From Proteles cristata cristata (taxonomy: Eukaryota > Chordata > Mammalia > Carnivora > Hyaenidae): 64,000 bases of DNA. A program made the position numbers and the translations under genes. Shown piece by piece: positions 1 through 11,040 of the stretch. Position 1 is the stretch's first letter; each line of letters starts with the position of its first letter. Under the pieces are notes generated by a model. It was not told where the DNA came from. It saw only the letters and a program-made list of their open reading frames with translations, and ran no database searches. Location of the stretch: NCBI GenBank assembly GCA_017311185.1, contig JAESUZ010000969.1, forward strand, positions 62,001-126,000. The letters are read 5' to 3'.

Positions 1-2634
1 CCTTCTAAATATATGTTTTGATTCTGTATCATTATTATCCCCAGTAGTCAGAATATAAAATATGGTGCATATATACATGCATAGGTGTGTGGATGTATAT
101 GTGTGTATGTGTAGTATGTATATCACCTATGATAGGTGAAGAAAATTACAAAAACATCTTACTGTTAGTGTCTAGTTAATATCAGTAAAATGTTTGTATT
201 TTGTATAACGTTGAATAGAGGTGATACTCAAATTGTTTTTGCATTCTATCAATATTGCGTTTGGTTTTTCCCTAATTCTTTTTTAAATGTATTTTCTTTA
301 TCTCAAAAAGAAACATCATTAAGAAATAATTTATTTTGATACCAAACTATTTCAGTTTGTTTTTATCATACAGCCTAACTCTATGCTATTGTTAAAATAT
401 TCATAAATATTCCTGTTGTGCTTAAGATTTTTATAATTTGTAAAGCCACCTGTCAGTTACAGAGCACCAAGTATTTCTGTGGGAAAAAAAAAGGAATTTA
501 CAGTATTTACTGTCAATAAACGTTAATTGTGCCAGCAAGGGAGCATAAATGCAGAAAATTATAGACTTTTAAATGTGTGAATCACTTGCAAGTTGGAAAG
601 CTTAGCTAATTATTTATCTTAGATGGGTAGTGAACAATAAAACCTAGGGACAATGATAATTGAGGTGACTTCATTTTGCTTCAAATCTCTTATCACATAA
701 AAGGAGCAATCTTTTTTAATCTAAAATTTGACATGAATAATCTTGTTTTATGAGTTTCTTGGTGCTTGCTAAAATGAAAAAAGCAGCAATTTCAGAAAGT
801 TAGGTTTTTAACAGTCTTTTGAAGACTCTGTAGCTAGAAATTAATCAGTATAATGTCGAACTATTAGAAAATAACTGGAGTAATTAAAAAGCACAAATCG
901 AGTCAAACTACAAAGAGTGAAAGTCAAGTTCTTCCTTTTTTCTATCTCCAACATCATACAGCCATGGTATTATTCATGAAAGTTTGTGACTTGCAATAGA
1001 TATTGTCTGATGACTTTTCTTACACAGGTTCCAGAATCAATATTGATTTTTGATAATTGACAAATATTTATGACAAAAGCCATGAGACCTTTTATAAATC
1101 ATCGTCATATTTTTGTGCAATTATAGAAACTTACAAGAGAAATTTAATGGTTACGTCAACAGCTTAATTTTGTTTTACCATTTACATTGTAAGCTTGAAA
1201 TGAATTATTAATTTGTGATTCATCTACACAAATAGGACAAGAGATTTATATAAAACTTTTGAATTTCTTATACATTATTGCTAACCATTTTTGTAAATTG
1301 CATTGAAGTGAGTCTTACAGAATTGATCATTTCTAGGTATGTAACCTACTAATTGCACTTGTCATTTGCATTATTATTGCCTTCAGCTTTTATATTCCAT
1401 GTGAGATTCACAATGAACAATTCAATTCACAAACTAAGTTACTACTTCCTATTTCTATCATAACACAAGAGAATATTTTCCTAGAAAATTGTAATTATGT
1501 GGGTTTTTCTTTTTTGTATTTTGGTTTTTGTTTTGTTTTGTTTTTACAGAGGAAGACATGGTTTTAAAACTTTAAAGTGAATTTGAAATTAGCTTTGGGA
1601 AGTTTTAATACTAAACTTAGTCACACATAGTTATTTTTTTTTCCTTTAAAAAGTCATTTACCTGAATAATGTTATCACTTAAGCTTATAAAATAAATATG
1701 TATATTAGACTATTAATGAAATTCATCCTAAAAATGGTGAATCCAAATATATTTGTAATTTGACAAAAGCTAGAATGTATGAGGAATGAGGTAACAGCAG
1801 TGATTGGTCATTCAGATTTCAGTGCTACCTGAATAAGTGAATTTAAGTTTTAATTATTCAAGTTGAATTAATTTTAACACTGCAATCTGTGAGGGAGGTG
1901 GAAGGCAGCATTATCATTCCATGGAAAGATATATTGTCTATTTTGACCATGGATGCATGAGACTGTAATAGAAAGTATATTTCTATTTTCTATCTCAGGA
2001 TTTTATTCTCATATACATCTAAATTTTTGTCATATCTAACAGAGAATGCTAAGCAAGTTGCTTATGGCTAATAGGAAAAAATGTCCCTTTGAGAACAATG
2101 ATGTTGTTAACACTCCATGCCCAGTTTTAGTTACTGGTGTTCCTTATTTAAGTTAGTCATCTTGCTAAGTTAGCACAAAATGATCTGAACTAAGTTATAT
2201 TAAGGACTTTTTTTTTATTAGTCTCTAAAAGTTTGTTTTGACTTTCAATTTCATAAGTTCTGAATTGCACATTTAGGAAAGTGAATTTATAAAACATACT
2301 TTCATATGCTAACAGCACTTAGTCCTGATATGAGAATTAGGAGTGGTTACTACTCTGTTCCATGAACTGGCTTATTGCTTTACCTTGATGTATGCATCAC
2401 CAACTCATCTTCATTTCCCTTTCCTCTATCTGTTGATCACTATATTATTACCATGTGTTCTGTTCTCTTTCCTCTCTTCTTTTCTTCCCCCTCACTTTTT
2501 CCTGCCACCCCTCAGCCTCATTCCCTGAATAATAATACAGATGTGTGTAACTGCAGTTACATCTAGACATGGGTATATGTGTGTGTTACATTGAGAAACT
2601 CATGCATACCTTCAAATTACAGAAGTAATTACAA
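1..2634. other. AT-rich unique sequence, no gene seen
   Basis: No open frame of note, no SINE and no L1 piece that I can recognise. Bases 61-122 are a degenerate alternating TG/TA tract, and 1500-1548 is T-rich with TTTTG steps. The rest is ordinary AT-rich non-coding DNA. Confidence 0.6.
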
Positions 2635-2745
2635 AGTGCTTGCATTGATCATGCTCTCCATTTATTGCATCTTCACAATTCCTAGAGGTACTCACCATTT
2701 TCCATACACCGATGAGAGAGGACAGAGTTTCGTACCCATGTAATT
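2635..2745 (+). repeat. Possible MIR fragment
   Basis: The order 'atttattgcatcttcacaat', 'agaggtactcaccattttcc', 'gatgagag' follows the MIR core (ATTATCTCATTTAATCCTCACAA, then GAGGTACT..CCATTTTACAGATGAGG) with many substitutions. It is badly decayed, so the call is weak. Confidence 0.35.
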
Positions 2746-3438
2746 TAATTCTATAGTAGCAAATACATGTGTTTTCCTATAGTGAAGAGTGCAGAAGCTT
2801 CACATTCTTTCTCTTTAGATAATTATTTTACCCCTTGAGATACTTATCATGATATGTAAAATGTTAAACTTTAATCTCATATTTACCTTTATAATATACT
2901 TTACCCAAATGAAACAGTTAAAGGTAAATAAATTGTATTAAAATATGGCAACTAATATATTCGAAAAAATCTTTTTAACTTATTTCTCAGAAGATATTGA
3001 GGCTTCTAAAATTGCTGTTTGTTTTTATTCCAAGTTAGCTTTTCTGTTATTCCTTTTACTCTTTATTTTTATGTGTTGATTAAAATTCAGAAACTATACT
3101 AAAGAAAAACTGGTAGAAAGAGAAAAAAGGTTGCAAGTTATTTTAGCAAGAGTCTATGTCATATAAAATGTATTATTATAGCTGTTCTTTGAGGCTGCTA
3201 TGAGGATGTTTTAGGGTGACAGGCTTTTTTTAGGAGCAGAATTTCAGGATATATCCACAGATTAAAAGATTTCTTTACTGAAACACTTCCCAGACTTTTA
3301 GGTTTTAGGGACTAACAATTTCTTTTCTTTTAATTGGATGGACCAGAGTAGAGTTGCCAGCTTTTTATTTTGTCAAGGGGGATGCTTAAAATATCACTGA
3401 ATCAGTACTATGAGAGAAAGAATATTTCACACATATAA
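2746..3438. other. Unique AT-rich sequence
   Basis: No gene or named repeat seen. It contains short T and A runs only and leads into the AC microsatellite. Confidence 0.5.
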
Positions 3439-3469
3439 ACACACACACACCACACACACACACACACAC
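3439..3469. repeat. (AC)n microsatellite, interrupted
   Basis: An AC dinucleotide run broken once by a CC step at 3450-3451. The interruption suggests a tract that is no longer a pure expanding array. The minus-strand frame across it, with a Cys/Val-rich peptide, is produced by the repeat. Confidence 0.95.
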
Positions 3470-3969
3470 GTGAGTGAAAAGAACATAAATAAAAACCATA
3501 AACTCAGAATAAAATATAGGCTTTTCCAGGTTGTGAAACCTGGCAACTATATACCCATATATTTTTAGTGTAGTTGTTTTAAAAATCTGAATGCTTAAAT
3601 GTTTGTAACGTAAAATTACATTACACATAATATCTTCATTAAAGAATTTTTGTTACTCTGAAATCTGAATTTGACAGTGCAACATCAAGTAGTGTTCTTA
3701 AATTGTTTTCTTTCTGCTTCGTTTTCTGTCATAGTGTTGAAGATCTACTTTCATAGGTTAACAAAAATAGAAATAGTTCTGTGAATAATCATTATATTAA
3801 ATTTAAATATTTGGGGTAAAAGTAGATATGCCATGGAGAGATGGCATGTATGTCTCTAGGAATCTGTTTTCTTTCCTCAGACTAGGAAGAAATTACAAGA
3901 CTAGCCAGAGCTCAGAAAAGTGACTCAATGAAAATCATTTCCCAGGCTACACGGTTCTGGGCATTAACT
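3470..3969. other. Unique AT-rich sequence
   Basis: No gene or named repeat seen. Confidence 0.5.
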
Positions 3970-4530
3970 GCCTAAAAGCAATCAGCCACTTTGGGAAACT
4001 GTTTAGCAATAGTTAGTTACCAGTAGCAAAATATGCCTATCATGTACTTATAACTGTATCTGTGTTTATATCCATGTCTCTATTTATCTTGTCCACAAGA
4101 CAAGTTCAAAAATGTTCCCTGCAGCACTATTAGTAATTTAAATTTCAATCAGTAGAATATGGAATAATTTTGGTATAGAGACTCAAGGGAATACTAGATG
4201 GCAAATAAAAGTGAATGAACTACTATTTTCATTGAATTTCACAAAGATCATGCTGAATGAAGGAGAACAGACAAAGCATCCATACTCTATCATTCATTTA
4301 TATGATTTAATTTATTTATGGTAAAATTAATCTGTGTCTCTAGAAGTCAGGATGGTGATCATCTTTTGAAACGTGAGATTATAGGGACTGCAAACAGGCA
4401 TAAAGGGAACTGGGCACTGACAATATTTTATATCTTAACTAGGTAGGTATCTACTACACAAAGGATTTATTGACCTTGTGAAAATGTTTGAGATGTATAG
4501 TTATATTTTTTCCCTCATCTGTGTATGTTT
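3970..4530 (+). mobile_element. Old L1/HAL1-like 3' end, sense
   Basis: The text follows the end of an old L1-type element in sense orientation: 'gggaaactgtttagcaatag', 'cctgcagcactattagtaat', 'gtagaatatggaataatttt', 'gtgaatgaactac', 'catgctgaatgaaggag', 'atctgtgtctctagaagtca', then a 3' UTR-like stretch ending near 'aaatatttaaaattt'. Many substitutions and deletions mark an ancient copy. It covers only the last part of the ORF2-like region and the 3' UTR and holds no intact frame. The subfamily cannot be fixed by eye. Confidence 0.75.
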
Positions 4531-5218
4531 CAAAGAAATATTTAAAATTTTAAATACACAAAATATACAGAAGATAATATTAGAATATTAGCTAAATATT
4601 ATTTTTCCTGCCTAATGAATTTGGTTTTCTAACTATAGACTCCTTGATTTTATAGATGATAAAACTACTCTGACAATCATCTCTGTATTTCCTACTGATA
4701 ATAGATTTTTAGTTTCATAAAATCTAGGTCTAAGGCTGAATTTTTGTTGTCATTATTAATTTATATTCTCGACCTACAGATTGAAAGAATTATAAAAACC
4801 ACAACATTGTTCCTTTAGTGAGTAAGATCTACCTTTTTAAGGGTTTAAGGTTCTGAATGGTATATTGTTAAGGATAGTAAAATATCTATTAAACAATGAA
4901 TCACAACCTCCCTCTCAAATACACACCCCAAAATTCGTAGAGGAAGATGCCCTTTTTTGAATCATTGTAACTAATGGAATATGTATTACTGAGTCTTTGC
5001 TGCCCTCCTTTATCTATATGCCAACCAACTGAGGTAAAATAAAATAACAAGATTATTGTCTATCATTCAGCATAAACAGTGTAAAGTTATAAATAAAAAA
5101 AAACTATTTCTGATAGTTACAAGGGAATTTTTGATTGTGTGCTTGGGAATGGGGTAAGAGGAATGATTTCGGAATACATCTAACTGTAGTCAATGACGAA
5201 TTTTGTATAAATGTAGTA
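4531..5218. other. Unique AT-rich sequence
   Basis: No gene or named repeat seen. Confidence 0.5.
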
Positions 5219-5262
5219 AGCTGTAACCTCTTTGTAACAGAGCTGTAACCTCTTTGTAACAG
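5219..5262. repeat. Perfect 22-bp tandem duplication
   Basis: The 22-base unit at 5219-5240 (starting AGCTGTAACC, ending TTTGTAACAG) is repeated without change at 5241-5262. The unit is itself not a simple repeat. Perfect identity suggests a recent slippage or templated-repair event. Confidence 0.95.
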
Positions 5263-5910
5263 AGAAGTCTGGTTTTTTTTTTCTGTTGTTTGTAGCAGTT
5301 TTGTTTTGTTTTTTTGTTTGTTTTTGTAAGAAAGAGGCTAATGACCTCTAGACCTTAGTAATCAAAAACTAATGAGTTTGGCTAACAAAGTAGTGATCTG
5401 AATGTGCCAGAGGTCACCAGTAGATGATGAACAGACTTGAGAGTTGTTACTTTTAATGTAAGCCATACAAGTAGACCTAAGAGGGTTTCTGGAATCATAT
5501 GACTGCAGTTGTTGCCTTAGAATAAAGGCCTTGGCCTAAAATGAGTAGAGAATAGACTCTCCATTAAAATGAAGGCAATGCAAACTTCTTACCCTGAACC
5601 TATCAACTTATTGATGGAGTACAGGCAAATGAAGGGGAAAAAAATAGAGTAATATCTGTGGATGGCTCATTCTCTTTCACACAGTTATGTGAGGATCTAG
5701 TTTGCATTCCCAGCCCCAAATCATGTATTGAGGCAAAACCTTTGTGGAGTGTCAGAGGCTACATATTTAAAACTATCCTTTCTATCACCCTCAGATATAA
5801 AACCTGGCTCTTCAAGCAGAGAAAAGGATAACAGTGGAAGGGAAGCACAAACAGTACTAGATCCAATAATCAGCTCTGGTGACAAGACTATTAGGACAAT
5901 GCTTACATTA
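5263..5910. other. Non-coding stretch, moderate complexity
   Basis: A T/TTG-rich run lies at 5270-5330. The sequence from 5340 to 5900 is less AT-rich and could be an old interspersed repeat that I cannot name. The 63-codon frame at 5728-5919 has no recognisable motif. Confidence 0.45.
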
Positions 5911-5920
5911 AGAATTTAGG

Positions 5921-6140
5921 AATTCTTAAATGGGTGGCTCAGTCAGGTAAGCATCCAACTTCAGCTCAGGTCATGATCTCATGGTTCCTGGGTTCGAGCC
6001 CCGTATCAGGCTCTGTGATGACAGCTCAGAGACTGGAGCCTGTTTCGGATTCTGTGTCTCCCTCTCTCTATGCCCCTCCCCCACTCATTCTCTGTCTCTC
6101 TCTGTCTCAAAAATAAATAAACCATAAAAATTTTAAAAAA
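5921..6140 (+). mobile_element. CAN-SINE (feliform, older type)
   Basis: tRNA-derived SINE with the head decayed (TGGGTGGCTCAGTCAGGTAAGC), the B-box region GGGTTCGAGCCCC, a CT-rich middle and an AAAAATAAATAAACC tail. The target site AGAATTTAGG is duplicated at 5911-5920 and 6141-6150. Its 'tcagctcaggtcatgatctc' body is the older, cat-like sequence rather than the young subfamily seen later. Confidence 0.95.
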
Positions 6141-6150
6141 AGAATTTAGG

Positions 6151-7244
6151 GAGGACAGCATGCCAAGCAGCAGTGGGGTTATTTATTTATTTATTTTTAT
6201 GGAATGGAATGCATATCTACATTCTAGCCATAAATAGTAGCCCAGAGAAGGGAACATGAAATTAATCCACTTTGTCTTTAGATAGTATTAAGCTAAGAAA
6301 AGCCTAATCTCTTGCAGCCAATGGTAGGATTCCCAAGGAGAAAGAGTAAAACTTTGTTTATTTGCTTTCATTTATTTAGAGAAACTAAATAAATGTAGGC
6401 TATCAAAAAATAAAATAAATAAAAGCTTTGCTCAGTGAGGAGTAGACACAGTGCTTAGTGATGTCAGTGACAAAGTGTTGGCTATTGTACTATGCACTGC
6501 AGTGGGTAGAGATCATTCTTACTGAATACTTTCATCAAATACAATGTCAAAAATTTTATGTAGGGTAGTTTTTTTCAGTTTAAAGATAGTGTCAGTATAG
6601 ATTTAGGATAATACCTGTCATCCTCTCTATATTAAAATATATAACACTGTCCCTGAGTCATTAACAGAAAGTTTAAATATATCCCTGATCTCTTGTCCTT
6701 TTACTGTACTCGGAGAGTTTTTCCATGGCTTGAGCAGAGAATGATATATGGAAAATAATGGGTTTGGATGAACGATATGCTAATCATCAGTAGACTGAAA
6801 TTTGGAGATATTGGAGGCATCAGAGACTCAAAAGAGACTGAGGCAAATGATAAGGCCTAGACCAGAGTGGAAACAGTAGAGTGGACACTAAGTGAAAGTA
6901 ATAGATAATGAGATAACAGATAATAATAATACAGTGCATGTTGAGAATTCATTAATATTTTTCATTTTTTGGGGCTATTTCAGAACAAAGCATATCAATA
7001 CAGATCCTAACAATATCTACCTAACGAGGTAGATATGCAGAGTGCTTCATAACAATAAAATGTTGCATATTTAGCCTCTGGTAGAATCTCTTCTGCTTTT
7101 GATGAGCATAACAAAAAGAGTACCAATAAAAGATAATTCTTGAGAATCTATTCTCAATAAATCGATTTTGAAACTGTTGTATTCTAATCACTTAGTGCAT
7201 GTATCTCTTGTTTGCTTTTCCCCATATTCTCTTATCACAATAAG
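6151..7244. other. Unique AT-rich sequence
   Basis: A short TTTA run lies at 6180-6197 and an A/T-rich tract at 6400-6425. No gene or named repeat seen. Confidence 0.5.
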
Positions 7245-7335
7245 ATCAAAAGCAACTTGGAGGTGAGGACCATTTTGTGTCCTCTGTAGTGCCCGTGATA
7301 TAGCACATGATTCTGATAAATGTGAACATTTTAAC
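7245..7335 (+). repeat. Possible L2 3'-end fragment
   Basis: The order 'ggaggtgaggaccattttgt', 'gtcctctgtagtgcccgtga', 'tagcacatgattctgataaa' follows the L2 3' end (CTTGAGGGCAGGGACT..TGTATCCCCAGCACC..GGCACATAGTAGG..CAATAAAT). Short and diverged. Confidence 0.5.
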
Positions 7336-8279
7336 ATATGGTTCAATTTTACTATAAACATGCTACTCAACTTACATGTATTTCCTATTTAACATTGTTT
7401 AAAACTTGTAAATCTTGTTACTATGAAGATGAAAAAGAAGAAAGGGCTTCTAGTATAACAAAGGAGAAAACTATGATGGATTCAAAATATTTGGACCACA
7501 GAATTTGACCCAGTGTATGCTTTATCTCTGCTATTTTGATGTAGTGTAGACTTTAAAATTATTTTTGGATTGAACTGTATTAAGGCAGTTTAATTTCTGA
7601 ATATATTTTTGACACATGAATTTTCTATTTTGACTCTTTTCTACCAAATTTATTTCCATTGGATAAATTATTTTGTTCGTAGATCATTAAATAACGGTTT
7701 GTTTCATTAGTTCTGATTGGTGCTGTTGTTCAGGGATTTTGTTTTACACCTTTAATTTCTTACTGAGTCCCATTTTCTCAGATCAAATTTTGTATATCCT
7801 TTATCAAGGATATTCAAATAAAATTTGAATTTTATTCAAAATTTGATGTATGTCATTTTATCTGTCATTAGTTTTATTTTAGGCCGATTAATTCTAAGAT
7901 AATTTATTTTGAATGAGACTCTGAAACAATTTAAGATTAGCTGCAGTCCAGTGATTGTATTGACTATGAGACAAAGAATTGTCAAAACAACCTTTGCGTC
8001 AAATGGCAAGTTCCCAATGTCCTTCTTCAAGCCTAATACATATTAAGTGTGAACACTTCAGAATCTACACTCTTCAGAATCTTTATATAATTGCTATTAT
8101 CACTTAGCTTTAGATACTCCAGAGTTCTAAAAAGGAAAAAAAAGATAATTTTCAATAGTGCTGTCCTATCTGTCTATAGAGAATACTGAACTCTTGATTA
8201 ATGAAACATGAACTGACCCATTCATTAATTAACATGAATTAATATACACATAAATTATATTTTCAGCTATTTGAACTAA
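7336..8279. other. Unique AT-rich sequence with small inverted and direct repeats
   Basis: A 9-bp inverted repeat AATAAAATT/AATTTTATT (7817-7825, 7828-7836) has a 2-nt loop. CTTCAGAATCT occurs directly repeated at 8056-8066 and 8072-8082. No gene seen. Confidence 0.55.
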
Positions 8280-8545
8280 TGCCATCTTCCAACACCTAAT
8301 TCTTTCTATTATTCATCCATTACAGCTCTACCCTCCAAAATTATCTTTTCCACCATCTCTGTCAATTGTCAGCTCATTGATAAGTCTTCTTTGGTTGACT
8401 CAACCAAAGATCCTTTCCTTTTCTGAATGCCTGTAGAAAGCTATGCTTGTTTCTTTCAAATACTATATAGTACCCGGGGTTGTCTGTAATTATCTTTCTC
8501 CTCTGCTTGATTATATGTTGATTGAGAGCAAAAATAAACCTTATT
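8280..8545 (+). repeat. Possible L2 fragment
   Basis: A pyrimidine-rich stretch with 'gatcctttccttttctgaat' ends in 'gattatatgttgattgagag', which resembles the L2 ORF2 end and its 'TTAGACTGTAAGCTCC.TTGAGGG' tail. The match is loose and could be another old family. Confidence 0.4.
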
Positions 8546-8590
8546 TATATAGTGTTTTTTATATAGTGTTTATATACTTTATATAGTGTT
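8546..8590. repeat. Three direct copies of TATATAGTGTT
   Basis: The 11-mer TATATAGTGTT occurs at 8546-8556, 8560-8570 and 8580-8590 with short AT spacers, which looks like a local slippage product. Confidence 0.9.
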
Positions 8591-10830
8591 CTCTATATTC
8601 CTTGAGACAATTTCTCACCTTTTTAAAATAAATAAATACATATGTCAGTGATTTTTTTTATTACTGCTTAGATAGAGAATGAGTGAACATGAACTTGTAG
8701 GTTACAAATTCAATTTCATTATACAAAATTTCAGCACAGAGTTAGACAAAGCATTCTGGAATTCCCAGAGGATAATTATTAATATGACAAGTTGCTGCTC
8801 ATCACTGTAGTTTAAATGGGAAGGGAAGGTAATTAAAAACTGGCAACTATCAGTGAACAAATACATAATTTTATGAGAACTGTGATGGAAGCTCAGAGCT
8901 TAGGTGGAAGATAGAAATGTTAGATAGAAATGTCACGGTTGCAGGCAACACCCTTGAGACAATCTGATCAACCATGGATGTATTATTGAACAACATAGTA
9001 AGAGGTTAATGAATAAGCTGAGCTTCATGGAGAAACTTTCTTTAGATTGTTTTATGGATTTTCCTTGCAGTCATTATTAAAACCAATATATGCTCTTTGT
9101 GCATAGAATGTGCTATTCTTCACCTGCATATTTGTATTATGCTATGCCATAGGATATTATATTTTTGGTTACTCTTTGGAATGCTAGTGTAGAAAGATCA
9201 CCTTGATAACAATGTCATTCAGAGCCTATATGGGCTTTTATCTTTATAAATAAGATCTCAATAACTTAGCATATAGAGAGTAAAAAGGAAAAATCTTGTG
9301 TTTTTTTTAAAGAACATAAAAATAATGATTAGGTGAATGTATAGTCTTAAAACAATAACCAGAAGTAACTTTAAATATGTCTATAAAGGCATATTTAGAA
9401 GATCTAAGAGCTAGTACCATAGGCCTGTTTTGAAAAAACCTTGTTTAAGATATCTGTCCATTTTGATAATTAAACATTGGATAGAAAAAGTAGTTGTTCT
9501 TTGTTATTACTATAATAATTCACTACTTGCATTATTCCATTGAAATTTCTTTAATCCATTGTAATGAAGAAGTAGAAATTATATTTCAAACTTTGAACTA
9601 TGTACAACAGTAGTAGAAATTCTTCTGTAGTACTTTATAAATATATTGACCATGTGTTTCAGTTTGCTCAGGATACTCCCATGTCTTCAATGTTAGTCAT
9701 TAACGTGTATTTTCACCATCAAATTTGTCCTGGATTGGCTGATAAATAATATGTACATACTAATTTTTCCATGCTGATATATACAGGGAAAATATCTGAT
9801 TTCTATATTCCTACAGAGATAAAGAAAATTGTATTTACTGTTTACATACCACTAATCATATTTTTCCATAGTCTAACAATTAGCAAGGTTATAGCAAGGA
9901 AGTAGATGAATGTGAGAAGTCTTGGATTATTCAGAAAACATGAGCCATTACCCGCTGAGAAAAATAATTTTATATGTGGTTTGCTCAATGTCATACCAAT
10001 CACTTATTTGGAGGTAAATTTATGTACTGTGAACAGTAACATATGACAGATGTCAAGCTCAGCTGTGTATCTGCTAGTAGCATGCCAGCTGATACACTAC
10101 TGATTTACTGGGATGCATTTGTATTTATTACTCATGTATTACTCCTGACTGCCCTTCACATTTGGAAATTCCAGAAAGAATTCAAAGAATATACTATAGT
10201 CTTTGGGTAACCTCCAAGTACCTAACTCTAGCCCACTGGGTTCTTCCCTATATATGATTATGTGCCAGGATTAACCATAATGGCCAATGTATGTTCATAA
10301 TATTACAAGACTAACCACCTTGACCAGGTTCAGGATTGGTCTCCCTCTGGTTTACCTTTGAACCAACCTAAAAACAGAGCAATAGTATGCAAAGATACAA
10401 AGTAATTGGCATTGCTTCCTAAATACTCCCCAGTTCTTAAAGAAGCAGGTGGTCAATGCAGCATGCAAACTTAAGAAACCCACAAAGCAAAAAAAGCACT
10501 AGACTTGTGATATCTTACTCCCTTAGGGCAGATTAAGGGCCAAATCATGAGTCAAGGTTTAATTTCAGTCTTCATAGAAGGGAAAATTCTAGCCATACCA
10601 TACTACTTGCAAGCTATTTTGTTCCATTTCTTCCTGCACTGCTTGCCTGGCCATGGCCTGTCCTGTACATAGCACAAAGGGGATACACCCTCTACGTAGA
10701 ACTGGATCTACTTTATTCAGGGTACAGATTCCTAGGTGTTTCACCTCTTGGGCCTGATATTAGGGAGATAACATTTCAAACGCTAGGTTTCAAAATACTT
10801 TCTAACCAGTAGAGAATTAAATCTCTTACT
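8591..10830. other. Unique sequence, no gene seen
   Basis: Over 2 kb with no SINE or L1. 'agatagaaatgt' is repeated directly near 8908-8932. From about 10140 to 10760 the base composition is more balanced than in the surroundings, without a frame or motif I can assign. Confidence 0.5.
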
Positions 10831-10835
10831 TTCCA

Positions 10836-11040
10836 CGTGACCTTGTTCAAGGTATGTAACCTCTCTAGCTCTTAGTTTCCTCATCTGTAGCATGAGTAAT
10901 TATAATAACCATATATATCATAGTGAGAAAATGGGGCCTAGGTGAGACAGGTTTATAATACACACTGAACAATATCATAAGGTTATTATGAAGAATTATA
11001 AAATAATGCACATTGAGCCTCTCATAAGAAAGCCTTAAAA
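10836..11040 (-). repeat. MIR, minus orientation
   Basis: 'gtgaccttgttcaaggtatg', 'taacctctctagctcttagt' and 'ttcctcatctgtagcatgag' match the reverse complement of MIR (GTGACCTTGGGCAAGT..CTCAGTTTCCTCATCTGTAAAATG). A 'ggttattatgaagaattata' segment and 'cattgagcctc' follow, with inserted bases between. Well preserved at its 5'-most part on this strand. Confidence 0.8.
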
